DNA from: Nitrospira sp.
Lineage (GTDB): Bacteria; Nitrospirota; Nitrospiria; Nitrospirales; Nitrospiraceae
Direction of reading: 5' to 3'
Assembly: GCA_016715825.1 (NCBI GenBank)
Contig: JADJXO010000003.1
Coordinates: forward strand, 124,001-188,000
DNA length: 64,000 bases
Positions within the stretch are counted from its first letter, which is position 1; each line of letters starts with the position of its first letter. A program made the position numbers and the translations under genes. The notes below the pieces were generated by a model. It was given only the letters and a program-made list of their open reading frames with translations, did not search any database and was not told the origin of the DNA. Below are positions 35,328-44,169 of the stretch, piece after piece.

Positions 35328-36377
35328 CTATGGCGTCTTCTCTTGCTTAAAACAACGACTCGGACAGGTTTGACGGGGTACGCGAATCTGATAGTTGCCT
35401 CGGGGGAGCATATCCTTCTTGAATTCAGGATTCAACATTTTAAGCTCGAGAAGATAGGTGCCGAATTCCTCTGCGATGGACGTCAGTGCACGCTGAGATT
35501 CCTTCACGTTCACCGTGATGGTTTCCGTTTCGAGCGGCATATAGAGGTCCTTCTTGGTCAGTCCAAGATATTTCTCCGGCTGAGAATAAATTTCTTTCGC
35601 AGCAATGATCCGTGGGACATAGCGCATGGTTTCTCGCGGTCCGTGCATCTTCCAATAGTCATCAATCTTCTGCGCCTTGAGTAACTTTCGAACCCGCTCT
35701 TCGCCGGCGTTATACGACGCCATGGCGAGGAACCAATCGTTGTTCTGGTACTGCTTGAGATACGTGAGGTATTTCACGGCTGCCTCGGTCGACATTTCCA
35801 AATTTCGACGCTCGTCGCGAACAGCGTCGCTCTTGAGCCGATAGCGACGGCCGGTGGAGGGAATAAACTGCCAGGGGCCTGAGGCTTTGGCCTTGGAATA
35901 GGCCGCTGAGATGCATTTGCTCTCGACCAACAACATGTACTTGAGATCATCGGGCAATCCGGCATCAGCCAACTGTCTCTCAGCAGGGGGAAAACAACGT
36001 CCGGTACGTTTGGCGAGGATAATGCTTTCGCCTTGATCCTCTAGGAATTGGTAGAATTCGTATTCAATCCTCTCCCGCACTTGCCAGTTGTCCAAGGGAA
36101 CCGGGAGTCCTGCGAAAGTAATTTTGTCGGGGAGCTTAAAGGAACTGAGGAAGAATCGCTCTCCTTCTCGCTTGATTTCAGGAAGAATAATCAGACGGTC
36201 ATCCGAGTCGGATTGCGGGTCCAACGGGTCCAGTATCAGCAACTCATTGTCCGCTTCAGATTTGTGACCTTTCGTCTCTTTTGTGGTGGATGTGGCGAGA
36301 GCCGACACGTGTATTACGAGGGTGATGAAAATGGCTCCGATCACAGAAGACATGACTTGAGTCCCGCAGATCACCAT
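35328..36377 (-). CDS. membrane-bound lytic murein transglycosylase (MltD-like) with LysM-like tail
   Basis: A 349-residue periplasmic enzyme. A signal segment (VIGAIFITLVIHVSALA) is followed by the SLT domain: YMLLVESKCISAAYSKAKASGPWQFIPSTGRRYRL with catalytic Glu152, and NDWFLAMASYNAGEERVRK near 212-230. Residues about 285-340 look like a degenerate LysM module for peptidoglycan binding (TITVNVKESQRALTSIAEEFGTYLLELKMLNPEF). It cleaves the glycan strand with anhydro-muropeptide formation. GAGGAG precedes the ATG at 36377. First gene of the three-gene unit, divergent from the family-5 UDG. Confidence 0.88.
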   Translation of the reverse strand: MVICGTQVMSSVIGAIFITLVIHVSALATSTTKETKGHKSEADNELLILDPLDPQSDSDDRLIILPEIKREGERFFLSSFKLPDKITFAGLPVPLDNWQVRERIEYEFYQFLEDQGESIILAKRTGRCFPPAERQLADAGLPDDLKYMLLVESKCISAAYSKAKASGPWQFIPSTGRRYRLKSDAVRDERRNLEMSTEAAVKYLTYLKQYQNNDWFLAMASYNAGEERVRKLLKAQKIDDYWKMHGPRETMRYVPRIIAAKEIYSQPEKYLGLTKKDLYMPLETETITVNVKESQRALTSIAEEFGTYLLELKMLNPEFKKDMLPRGNYQIRVPRQTCPSRCFKQEKTP

Positions 36378-36499
36378 CTTGCACGCTCCTCTGTTACTTT
36401 CGAAAGGGAGTTCTATGGTAAATGCGTGGTTATGCTACCAGCTGGCCCACATGCCAGCAAGAAGAATAGGGTTCTCGTTCATGGTACACTGCGACCCGT

Positions 36500-37186
36500 A
36501 TGAGAACTTTGAAACTCTTGAACGGAACTATCAGTGACTGCACGGCCTGTCCTCGCTTGGTCCACTACCGAGAGACCATCGCCAAAGAGAAGCGGAAGCA
36601 ATATCGAGACTGGACGTATTGGGGCCGTCCCGTCCCTGGTTTCGGTGATCCGAAAGCAGCGCTCTACATACTTGGGTTAGCACCTGCGGCACATGGCGGA
36701 AACCGGACGGGGCGGGTGTTCACCGGTGATCGGAGTGGTGACTGGCTCTACGAGGCTTTGCATCGATATGGATTTGCCAATCAAGCTTCTTCGACGCACC
36801 AAGGTGATGGGTTAGCATTGACGGACTGCTATATCGGTGCAGCGGTGCGTTGCGCGCCGCCAGGTAATAAGCCTTTACCCGACGAATTTGACCGGTGCAG
36901 CCGATTCTTGCATGAAGAGATTCGCCTTCTAAAGAATCATCGTGTGGTGATTACCCTAGGGAAGATTGGCTTTGATCATTATCTGAAGGCCTGTCGGACA
37001 CAAGGGCATGCGATTCCTGCGCCGATGCCGAAATTCGGACATGGCGTATCTTATCGGCTACCTTGGGGGGTGACGCTGCTGGGTTCCTATCATCCCAGCC
37101 AGCAGAACACGTTTACAGGGAAATTAACTCGCTCGATGTTCCACGAAGTGTTTCGGAAGGCTAGAAAAGCGCTCGAAGGTCATTAA
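36500..37186 (+). CDS. family 5 uracil-DNA glycosylase (UdgB-like)
   Basis: A 228-residue DNA repair enzyme that removes uracil and some other deaminated bases. It has an iron-sulfur-type cysteine set (CTACP at 14-18, then C in AAVRCAPPGNK and in EFDRCSRF), motif A GLAPAAHGGNRTG and motif B HPSQQNTFTGK, which are the family-5 forms. Nitrogenous-base deamination repair rather than the family-1 UDG route. There is almost no leader and no Shine-Dalgarno before the ATG at 36500, so a leaderless transcript is possible. Confidence 0.92.
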   Translation: MRTLKLLNGTISDCTACPRLVHYRETIAKEKRKQYRDWTYWGRPVPGFGDPKAALYILGLAPAAHGGNRTGRVFTGDRSGDWLYEALHRYGFANQASSTHQGDGLALTDCYIGAAVRCAPPGNKPLPDEFDRCSRFLHEEIRLLKNHRVVITLGKIGFDHYLKACRTQGHAIPAPMPKFGHGVSYRLPWGVTLLGSYHPSQQNTFTGKLTRSMFHEVFRKARKALEGH

Positions 37187-37237
37187 ACGAGGGAGACTCG
37201 TAGCCTGAACCTGTATGGGTTCTGTCGTTCAGATGTA

Positions 37238-37259
37238 GAGGAGTAGGAGCCAACTCCTC
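37238..37259. terminator. bidirectional hairpin between udgB and transaldolase genes
   Basis: Perfect 7-bp inverted repeat GAGGAGT / ACTCCTC with an 8-nt loop, between two convergent genes. No T-run is attached on the plus strand, so termination strength is uncertain. Confidence 0.4.
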
Positions 37260-37335
37260 ATGCATTTCCGATACGGTGGCTTTTCGTTCCGTTTCTCCTA
37301 ATCCAACTTCGTTGAGTGATAGGCTTGCCCTGGCT

Positions 37336-37983
37336 CTACTGTTGCCCCTTCGTCTTCCAGTCTTCGAGGAACTTTTTCAAGCCTGCATCGGTCAACGGGT
37401 GCTTAAAGAACGCCTGGAACACACTGTAAGGCATCGTGCAGATGTGACCACCTGCTAACGCCGCCTCGACCACGTGCTGTGGATGGCGGACACTTGCGAC
37501 CAAGACCAACGTCTTGTAGTCATAGTTCTTGTAAATCGTCAGGATCTGCCGAATGAGTTCCATCCCGCTTGAGCTGATGTCGTCGAGCCGTCCGATAAAG
37601 GGTGAGACGCACCAGGCTCCGGCTTTAGCCGCCAGCAGTGCCTGAGTAGGGGAAAAACAGAGGGTCACGTTCACCTTGATTCCTTCTGAAGCCAATCGCT
37701 TCGTCGCCTTGAGGCCTTCTGGAATGAGAGGGCATTTGACCACAATGTTCTTGTGGATCTTGGCGAGCTCCTTCCCCTCCTTCACCATCGCGTCCGCTTC
37801 CACACTCACGACCTCAGCGCTGATAGGACCATCGACGATCTTGCAGACTTCTTGGAGCATTTCCCTGAAGCTGCGGCCTTCCTTGACCACAAGGGAAGGG
37901 TTCGTTGTCACACCGTCGAGCAATCCGAGGCCTGCGGCTTCTTGAATTTCCTTTACGTTCGCTGTATCCAAATAAATTTTCAT
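37336..37983 (-). CDS. transaldolase-family protein (TalC/fructose-6-phosphate-aldolase size)
   Basis: A 215-residue short transaldolase. The pattern MKIYLDTANVKEIQEAAGLGLLDGVTTNPSL is the family start, the Schiff-base lysine sits in VVKCPLIPEG (Lys83), and NVTLCFSPTQALLAAKAGAWCVSPFIGRLDD follows. It transfers a dihydroxyacetone unit in the pentose phosphate pathway, or acts as a fructose-6-phosphate aldolase; the sequence length fits both. The upstream minus-strand region has a TATATA box about 35 bp before the ATG, but the -35 is weak. Confidence 0.92.
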   Translation of the reverse strand: MKIYLDTANVKEIQEAAGLGLLDGVTTNPSLVVKEGRSFREMLQEVCKIVDGPISAEVVSVEADAMVKEGKELAKIHKNIVVKCPLIPEGLKATKRLASEGIKVNVTLCFSPTQALLAAKAGAWCVSPFIGRLDDISSSGMELIRQILTIYKNYDYKTLVLVASVRHPQHVVEAALAGGHICTMPYSVFQAFFKHPLTDAGLKKFLEDWKTKGQQ

Positions 37984-38082
37984 CGTTGACCCTTTCGTCT
38001 GAAGAAGAGGTTCTACTTATATATCCCATTATCGGTTATTTTATGAAGAACACAACAACACTGCAATATATTGACGAAGGGT

Positions 38083-38111
38083 TTGACAGGGGATCAAGCC
38101 GGATATAAGAT
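38083..38111 (+). promoter_or_regulatory. sigma-70 promoter of the 38161 lipoprotein gene
   Basis: -35 TTGACA at 38083-38088 (perfect consensus), a 17-bp spacer and -10 TAAGAT at 38106-38111. The predicted start is about 40 bp upstream of the lipoprotein ATG, and GGAGAAA precedes that ATG. Confidence 0.55.
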
Positions 38112-38160
38112 TTTTACGGTTTGAGTCCATTAACCTTTAACCTTGTAACGGAGAAATTAA

Positions 38161-38472
38161 ATGTGGCGTCCCCTTTGGCTGCTGTTCTTTAGCCTACTAC
38201 TATCAGCCTGCGCTGGGAATAATCCCTATCTAGAAGCCTCGCTCAAGCCAGCCGAGCTTCAGGGAAAGGAGAAGGGATGGTTCGAGAAAAACTGGGGTTC
38301 TCCGGACGGCAAGGCGTCCCGTTTTTTTGGCGGTGAAACATGGACGTACTATCGCATCGCAGGAGGAAAAGCTGGACCGCCGTTTTTTAACTTCACCCCG
38401 AATCAATGTCAAATCACAGTGCAGTTCGGTAAAGATGACAAAATGTCTGATTACTCCTATTCTGGTTGCTAG
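38161..38472 (+). CDS. small outer-membrane lipoprotein
   Basis: A 103-residue protein with a clear lipoprotein signal (LLFFSLLLSAC, Cys about 19) followed by a mature part of about 80 residues with several aromatic residues. The pattern GWFEKNWGSPDGKASRFFGGETWTYY resembles the SmpA/OmlA (BamE-like) fold common in outer-membrane lipoproteins, where WGxP and the WxY strand are typical. Whether it belongs to the BAM complex is unknown. It has its own strong promoter. Confidence 0.65.
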   Translation: MWRPLWLLFFSLLLSACAGNNPYLEASLKPAELQGKEKGWFEKNWGSPDGKASRFFGGETWTYYRIAGGKAGPPFFNFTPNQCQITVQFGKDDKMSDYSYSGC

Positions 38473-38542
38473 CAGAAGAGAATGAGCTAAAAGGAAGACT
38501 TGTTCAAGCCCTTCGATTTCCCTACGCTCCCCTAGCGATTTT

Positions 38543-38818
38543 CTACACGGGGTGCTGGCTCCGAAACGTCACCGCACACTCTTTACTACAGAAACAATAG
38601 GTCCGTCCTCCCATTTCCTCGACCACAGCAATCCGTCTGGGCACGAATGTATGACAGACAGGATCCTCAATCATTTGATCCTGTTCTTTGTCCCGTTCGG
38701 CACTGCCAGATGAAATACTCCGATTGTCTCTAGTGAGGCCAGTGACACCACGAAACATGTGTCTCAGCAGGAAGTAGAGGGCGATCAGCAGAAAGATGAT
38801 GAGGAACACTCTATACAT
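38543..38818 (-). CDS. small membrane protein with a YHS/TRASH-like metal-binding domain
   Basis: About 91 residues from the ATG at 38818 (an in-frame ATG at 38884 is less likely). A single membrane segment (VFLIIFLLIALYFLLRHMF) is followed by a linker and DPVCHTFVPRRIAVVEEMGGRTYCFCSKECAVTF, with the CH...YCFCSKEC pattern of YHS or TRASH domains that bind copper or other metals. Likely a periplasmic or cytoplasmic-face metal sensor or carrier. Confidence 0.75.
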   Translation of the reverse strand: MYRVFLIIFLLIALYFLLRHMFRGVTGLTRDNRSISSGSAERDKEQDQMIEDPVCHTFVPRRIAVVEEMGGRTYCFCSKECAVTFRSQHPV

Positions 38819-39019
38819 AGTGGAACTCCCCAAACGGACCACAATCCTATGGGAGAGGTCTAAGACTGTCAAGTTCGACGCCAAAATTTCATCTTGAGTT
38901 GTTGCTACAAGACGTGTACAAACGACCCATGCTGGTGGGGACGATTGGGACTTTTGATAGTGCCATACAGTACTTCAGGAGGATTGGATTCAGATCCTTG
39001 GGCTGCTAGAGTGAAGACT

Positions 39020-39172
39020 ATGAAGACATGTGATAAATGCCATGGAGCGATGCTGCCTGAACGGGCAGTGGATTTGGATGCAGGATTGGCGATTACGGTG
39101 TTTGCCTGTTTGAACTGTGGCCGTCGGAAGGCAGCTGATCAAGAGCCTCGGCCAATTACAGCTCGACACTAA
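39020..39172 (+). CDS. 50-residue zinc-ribbon protein
   Basis: Reads MKTCDKCHGAMLPERAVDLD then ITVFACLNCGRR and a charged tail. The CxxC...CxxC ribbon is the whole protein. An upstream in-frame start at 39011 (GTG) or 38894 is possible, but the ribbon begins at 39020. Such small ribbons are often RNA or protein binding; role unknown. Confidence 0.6.
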   Translation: MKTCDKCHGAMLPERAVDLDAGLAITVFACLNCGRRKAADQEPRPITARH

Positions 39173-39513
39173 ATCCCTTCCCTGCGGGATTCCAAATCTT
39201 ATATCTGCCGATCAAAGCTAGAGTGGTGTGGGCTGGCTTGCAGGAATTTTTGTCCTGATGCTGACTCCATTACTAGCTTTTGTTCATTCCCTGTGTCCAT
39301 TACGGCTCTTCTCACCGTCGTAAGCCGTGGTCACGGTCGAACCGATACATCAATCCCCACAGAGCCAGGGGTATCTTTTTCTCGAGACGGGTGCGGGCAC
39401 CGTAGGAGTGTAGTTATGGCGGACAATTCGCTCTAAGGCAGAAGTCTGGTAGGCACTAACAGAGGGTAGGGCGGGACACTCGGCCGTGGAACACGGTTAG
39501 ATCCTGCCAATAG
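39173..39513. other. 341-bp intergenic stretch before the arg-lys operon end
   Basis: No open frame, RNA gene or strong terminator stands out. A weak inverted repeat AATCCC...GGGATT lies at the start of the gap. It separates the zinc-ribbon gene from the 3' end of dapB. Confidence 0.35.
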
Positions 39514-40317
39514 CTAGCGTAAATTAAGGACATCTATCATATCGTACAAGCCTGGTGGTTGGTGGACGACCCACTCCGCAGCACGGATGGCCCCTCGTGC
39601 AAAGGTATCACGGCTACTTGCACGGTGGGTCACTTCGATCCGCTCTCCCATACCGCCGAACAGAATGGTGTGGTCGCCGACGATATCGCCGGCTCGAATG
39701 GTTTGGATACCAATCTCTCCTTTGACCCGCTCCCCGATTATTCCTTTACGAGCGAAGATACCAACCTGGCTTAAGTCGCGGTTGACAGAGCGAGCAACAA
39801 CTTCGGCTATGTGAAGAGCTGTGCCGCTCGGTGCATCCTTCTTCAACCGGTGGTGGGCTTCGATCACCTCGATATCGTAATCCTCCCCAAGAGTGCGAGC
39901 CATTTCTCCAATGACCTTACAGATCAAGTTAATCCCAACACTCATATTTGGAGAAAACACACATGGAATTTGGTGGGCCAACGATTTGAGCTCCTCCAAC
40001 TGAACAGGCGAAAATCCGGTTGTTCCCACCACGATCGCCCGTTGATGGCGAACGGCTGTTCGCATATGTTCCAGTGTGGGTTCTGGTGCAGAGAAGTCGA
40101 TCAGGACCTCCCCCTGTTCCATCAACGACGAAAGGTTATCGGTGATTGAAACGCTTGCCTGCCCTGATCCGGCCAATGCTCCCGCGTCCTTCCCTAAGGA
40201 CACATGGCCGGTAGTCTCCAAGGCTCCAGCCAGCATCAGCGTGGGGGAATCCTTGATCAGCGAAACCAAACGGCATCCCATTCGTCCGGCTGCTCCTGCA
40301 ACAATGGTCTTGGTCAT
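39514..40317 (-). CDS. dapB: 4-hydroxy-tetrahydrodipicolinate reductase
   Basis: Reduces the product of DapA with NAD(P)H in lysine and peptidoglycan synthesis. The 267-residue protein has the Rossmann start VAGAAGRMGCRLV, the FSAPEPTLEHMRTAVRHQRAIVVGTTGF motif and the catalytic EAHHRLKKDAPSGTALHIAE signature (about 152-171). Length normal. Last gene of the argD-F-G-H-lipoprotein-lysA-dapA-dapB unit; 26 bp separate it from dapA. Confidence 0.97.
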   Translation of the reverse strand: MTKTIVAGAAGRMGCRLVSLIKDSPTLMLAGALETTGHVSLGKDAGALAGSGQASVSITDNLSSLMEQGEVLIDFSAPEPTLEHMRTAVRHQRAIVVGTTGFSPVQLEELKSLAHQIPCVFSPNMSVGINLICKVIGEMARTLGEDYDIEVIEAHHRLKKDAPSGTALHIAEVVARSVNRDLSQVGIFARKGIIGERVKGEIGIQTIRAGDIVGDHTILFGGMGERIEVTHRASSRDTFARGAIRAAEWVVHQPPGLYDMIDVLNLR

Positions 40318-40343
40318 GGTGTTCTATACCCTAGTACATGAGG

Positions 40344-41216
40344 TCATATTAGCGCCGCTTCCTTTAGGACGCCAATCAGTTTGTCGCGTGTGTCTTGTCC
40401 CATAGGACAGAGCGGTAATCGCAATTCTGGATCGATTTTTCCCATAAGTCCCAATGCTTCCTTAACTGGGATGGGATTGGTTTCATAGAACAGCGCCGCA
40501 AAAATCGGGGATAGCTTGAAATGAAGACGGCGAGCTTCCCCAATCTTTCCTTCTACAAAGGCTTTAACTAGATCCGCCATTTCGGCAGGCAGGATGTTGG
40601 CTGTTACGGTAATCACGCCTTTCCCTCCAACTGCCATCATTGGCAAGGTGAGAGAATCATCCCCAGCTAGGACTGTAAGACGGTCACCGCACATCTGTAC
40701 AATATCTGAGGCCTGTTGGACAGACCCGCTTCCCTCTTTGACTCCGATAATCGTCTGAATCGCAGAAAGCCGAGCAATCGTTACCGGGAGCATGTTCACG
40801 CCGGTTCGACCAGGAATATTGTACAGGACTAGCGGTAAGTCAACTGCTTCCGCTACGGCCTTGTAATGGAGATACAGACCTTCCTGGGTGGGCTTATTGT
40901 AATAGGGGGTAATCAGTAAAGCTCCATCGACTCCCGCTTGCTTCGCATGTCGCGTGAGAGCGATCGCCTCGTCGGTGCTGTTTGAACCAGTTCCCGCGAT
41001 GACCGGCACCCTGCGGCGGACGACTTCAACCGTCAGCTCTATGACCCGGTTGTGTTCGTCGTGAGAAAGTGTGGCGGATTCACCCGTTGTCCCGCAGGGG
41101 ACAATGCCGCTAGTGCCCTTGGCAATCTGCCATTCAATCAGCTCGGCTAACGCCTGCTCATCGACTTTTCCTTTTCTGAACGGGGTAACAATGGCAACAA
41201 GAGATCCAGCAAACAT
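40344..41216 (-). CDS. dapA: 4-hydroxy-tetrahydrodipicolinate synthase
   Basis: Condenses pyruvate with aspartate semialdehyde at the start of the diaminopimelate branch. The 290-residue TIM-barrel protein shows GTTGESATL (42-50), the tyrosine in LYNIPGRTGVN and the Schiff-base lysine in IIGVKEGSG (Lys160). Feedback inhibition by lysine is common in the family but cannot be read here. Its ATG is 2 bp after the lysA stop, so it is in the same operon. Confidence 0.97.
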   Translation of the reverse strand: MFAGSLVAIVTPFRKGKVDEQALAELIEWQIAKGTSGIVPCGTTGESATLSHDEHNRVIELTVEVVRRRVPVIAGTGSNSTDEAIALTRHAKQAGVDGALLITPYYNKPTQEGLYLHYKAVAEAVDLPLVLYNIPGRTGVNMLPVTIARLSAIQTIIGVKEGSGSVQQASDIVQMCGDRLTVLAGDDSLTLPMMAVGGKGVITVTANILPAEMADLVKAFVEGKIGEARRLHFKLSPIFAALFYETNPIPVKEALGLMGKIDPELRLPLCPMGQDTRDKLIGVLKEAALI

Positions 41217-41218
41217 AG

Positions 41219-42490
41219 TTACTCCATAGTGCTCAGGAACGAAGGAATATGCTCGCCATGTATAAGGTCTTCGTACCGCTCTCGCTCACGAATAACGTGG
41301 AACTCCCCATCTCGTACCAACACCTCCGGGACCCGAGGCCGGGAATTATAATTTGATGCCATGACAAAGCCATAGGCCCCAGCGCTCATGACAGCCAGCA
41401 ACTCCCCGGCCTTAACAACCGGGAGGGATCGATCTTTGGCCAGAAAATCCCCCGACTCACAGACTGGGCCTACGATGTCGACGGTTTGTTTAGGCCGTTG
41501 ACCAGCTTCCTCGTTCACGGGGCGAACGTCGTGGTAGGCCTCGTAGAGACTTGGCCGAATGAGATCATTCATGGCGGCATCGACGATGACAAAACTCTTC
41601 GTCTCTCCCTCCTTCAGGTACAGAGCCTTTGTGACGAGGATACCGGCATTTCCGACAATCACGCGCCCAGGCTCCATGACGAGGGTTATCTTCAAACCCT
41701 GTACGAGCGGTAAGACTGCGTTGGACAAATCTTGTGGTAACGGTGGCTTTTCATCCGAATAGGTGATGCCGAGTCCGCCTCCGATATTGAGGTAACGGAT
41801 GTTCAGGCCTCTTTCTTGTAAGCTCTCGATGAGGGACACGACTTTCTTCAGGGCGGCTGTAAAGGGAGTCACATCGGTAAGCTGAGATCCGATATGGGCA
41901 TGGACGCCTACGACGTCGATATGGCTCATCGAAGCGGCGAGAACAAAGTCTTCCACCGCTCGATCGGCCGCGATTCCGAACTTGCTCTTTTTGAGACCAG
42001 TCGAAATGTAAGGATGCGTTTTGGGGTCAATGTCCGGGTTGATCCGAAGCGCGACGCGAGCCTTTTTACCAACTTCGGCGGCGACTTGATTGATCGCATG
42101 CAGCTCGGCCGACGATTCGGCGTTAAACATTAGGATGTCGGCGTTCAGTGCATCACGAATTTCACTGGGGGCCTTGCCGACACCAGCGAACACGATTTTG
42201 GAAGCGGGGACACCGGCCTTCAACGCTCGGTACAACTCTCCTCCAGATACAATATCCACACCGCTGCCTTCTCTGGCCATGAGTCGAAGGATCGCAAGAT
42301 TGGAGTTCGCCTTCATAGCAAAAGCGATGAGATGAGGAATGTTCTTGAACGCGCTGTCGTACGAATGGAAATGGCGGATCAGCGTCTCATGGCTATAGAT
42401 GTAGCAGGGGGTGCCAAGTTCTTTGGCGATTCTGCTGACTGGCACCTGCTCGCAGTACAACTCGCCGTGGTGGTATTGGAAACTATGCAT
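41219..42490 (-). CDS. lysA: diaminopimelate decarboxylase
   Basis: Decarboxylates meso-diaminopimelate to lysine. The ATG at 42490 is preceded by a GAGGAA Shine-Dalgarno; a TTG five codons upstream is less likely. The PLP lysine is in AFAMKANSN (Lys60), with HAHIGSQLTD, GGGLGI and the C-terminal VCESGDFLAKDR motif that supplies the catalytic cysteine. About 423 residues, usual length. It follows the small lipoprotein gene by 45 bp and precedes dapA. Confidence 0.96.
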   Translation of the reverse strand: MHSFQYHHGELYCEQVPVSRIAKELGTPCYIYSHETLIRHFHSYDSAFKNIPHLIAFAMKANSNLAILRLMAREGSGVDIVSGGELYRALKAGVPASKIVFAGVGKAPSEIRDALNADILMFNAESSAELHAINQVAAEVGKKARVALRINPDIDPKTHPYISTGLKKSKFGIAADRAVEDFVLAASMSHIDVVGVHAHIGSQLTDVTPFTAALKKVVSLIESLQERGLNIRYLNIGGGLGITYSDEKPPLPQDLSNAVLPLVQGLKITLVMEPGRVIVGNAGILVTKALYLKEGETKSFVIVDAAMNDLIRPSLYEAYHDVRPVNEEAGQRPKQTVDIVGPVCESGDFLAKDRSLPVVKAGELLAVMSAGAYGFVMASNYNSRPRVPEVLVRDGEFHVIRERERYEDLIHGEHIPSFLSTME

Positions 42491-42535
42491 GGTGCCGTTC
42501 CTCAAGAAGAAGTAAATCGATTAAACACGTTACGT

Positions 42536-42763
42536 TCATCGGGTTCCGACCGGATGTGAAGATGGCAGATCAAGGTCGTGCTCCTCTAAAGATGGGCCCA
42601 ATCCTATTGGTTCTCCCGTTTCTCGTTCTGCTTCGAGAGTCTGCTGCCGCTTTTGCTTCTCAATGCTCACCGCAACACCCACATACTCTGGAGCTACCGG
42701 AGATCCCACCGTCCCGCAAGAGAGCGTCAGGCCAGCCGAGACAATAATCACGAGAGTCCTCAT
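42536..42763 (-). CDS. 75-residue lipoprotein, LptM(YifL)-like
   Basis: A short lipoprotein signal (TLVIIVSAGLTLSC) with the lipidated cysteine at residue 16, then CGTVGSPVAPEYVGV, resembling the CGxxGPPxxP start of LptM, the small LPS-translocon lipoprotein. The remaining 50 residues are charged and unstructured. In many proteobacteria such a lipoprotein gene lies beside lysA or dapF; here it is between argH and lysA, with an ATGA overlap onto argH. The resemblance is short, so the assignment is only plausible. Confidence 0.6.
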   Translation of the reverse strand: MRTLVIIVSAGLTLSCGTVGSPVAPEYVGVAVSIEKQKRQQTLEAERETGEPIGLGPSLEEHDLDLPSSHPVGTR

Positions 42764-44169
42764 GATAAGAGTTGTTCAAGCTCCTTGATCCGTTGTTCGA
42801 CTCGGGCTTTGGCTGTTCCACCGATCTGTCCCTTATGATCGATCGCCGCTGCAGCGGTCAGTCGAGCGAACACGCGCTTGTCTATGCGGTCACAGAATCC
42901 CTGCATCTCCTCCAACGACAACTCAGCTACCTCACGTCCCTGATCCAGGGCGGTGCGGACGATGCGCCCTGTGATGCCATGGGCCTCACGAAAAGGGATG
43001 CCACGCAGAACCAAGTAGTCCGCTAGTTCCGTCGCGAGCAGACCGCCTCCCTGCAGTGCCCGATCGAGTACCTCTCGGTTGACGTTGAGCCGGCGCATCA
43101 GCGCGGTCATGATTTCGACAGAGGATTGTACCGTATCGAGGGCATCAAACAACGCCGGCTTGTCTTCCTGCAAGTCTCGATTATAACTCAACGGCAGGGC
43201 TTTCAGCATTGTCAGCAAACTGACCAAGTGGCCATAGACACGTCCAGTCTTGCCTCGAACGAGTTCCGGGACATCCGGGTTCTTTTTCTGCGGCATCATA
43301 CTGCTACCGGTACAGAAGGCGTCAGGGAGGTCAATGAACTGAAATTCCTGCGAGGCCCATACGATCAACTCTTCACTGAGTCGTGAAAGATGCATCATCA
43401 CAATGGAAAGGGCCGAGGCCGCTTCGATCATGAAGTCTCGGTCAGAGACCGCGTCCATGCTGTTTGCGGTCACAGTAGGGAAATTCAATAAAGTCGCGGT
43501 GTACTGTCGATTCACCGGGTAGTTTGTTCCGGCCAAGGCGCCTGAACCCAGCGGCATGACATTAAGTCGACCTTTCGCGTCACGCAGTCGACCTTTGTCA
43601 CGCTCGAACATTTCCACGTAGGCCAACAAATGGTGGGCGAACAGCACTGGTTGTGCTCGTTGAAGGTGAGTATACCCCGGCATGATGATGTCGCGGTTCG
43701 CGCCGGCTTTCATCACCAGCGTTCGCTGCAGATTGATCAGTTGCTCATGCAGCTGCTCCAGCTGCCTGCGCAAGTACAGCCGAATGTCCAATGCAACTTG
43801 ATCGTTTCGACTACGCCCTGTGTGCAGTTTTCCGCCTAATGGGCCGATGACCTCAGTCAATCGCCGTTCGATTGCCATATGAATGTCTTCATCGTGAGGC
43901 AGGAAGGAAAATTGTCCACGATCCAGCTCTCGTTTCACCGATTCCAGGCCACGGATGATCTTACGTGTCTCTGAGGCTGAAAGCACGCGCGCCTTCTCGA
44001 GCGTTTTGCAATGGGCAATGCTTCCAGCAATGTCATCAGCATAGAGCCGAACGTCGACCGTCACCGATCTGGTGAAGGCTTCCACCAATTGATTGGTCTT
44101 TTCACGGAAACGACCATCCCAAGCCTTACCCCCCCCAGCAGCATTCGGACGGCGCCTACCCTTGGTCAT
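42760..44169 (-). CDS. argH: argininosuccinate lyase
   Basis: Splits argininosuccinate into arginine and fumarate, last step of arginine synthesis. The 469-residue protein starts with a poorly conserved basic stretch, then WDGRF, HTGRSRNDQ (active site threonine and Arg/Asn), the signature GSSMMPQKKNPD with the catalytic serine near residue 289, and a C-terminal REAHGITG. The start overlaps the argG stop (ATGA). Confidence 0.97.
   Translation of the reverse strand: MTKGRRRPNAAGGGKAWDGRFREKTNQLVEAFTRSVTVDVRLYADDIAGSIAHCKTLEKARVLSASETRKIIRGLESVKRELDRGQFSFLPHDEDIHMAIERRLTEVIGPLGGKLHTGRSRNDQVALDIRLYLRRQLEQLHEQLINLQRTLVMKAGANRDIIMPGYTHLQRAQPVLFAHHLLAYVEMFERDKGRLRDAKGRLNVMPLGSGALAGTNYPVNRQYTATLLNFPTVTANSMDAVSDRDFMIEAASALSIVMMHLSRLSEELIVWASQEFQFIDLPDAFCTGSSMMPQKKNPDVPELVRGKTGRVYGHLVSLLTMLKALPLSYNRDLQEDKPALFDALDTVQSSVEIMTALMRRLNVNREVLDRALQGGGLLATELADYLVLRGIPFREAHGITGRIVRTALDQGREVAELSLEEMQGFCDRIDKRVFARLTAAAAIDHKGQIGGTAKARVEQRIKELEQLLS

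Noticed and set aside
36048..36503. 151-codon plus-strand frame opposite the lytic transglycosylase
   Set aside because: Lies antisense to a clear SLT-domain gene and has no motif or ribosome site; a shadow.
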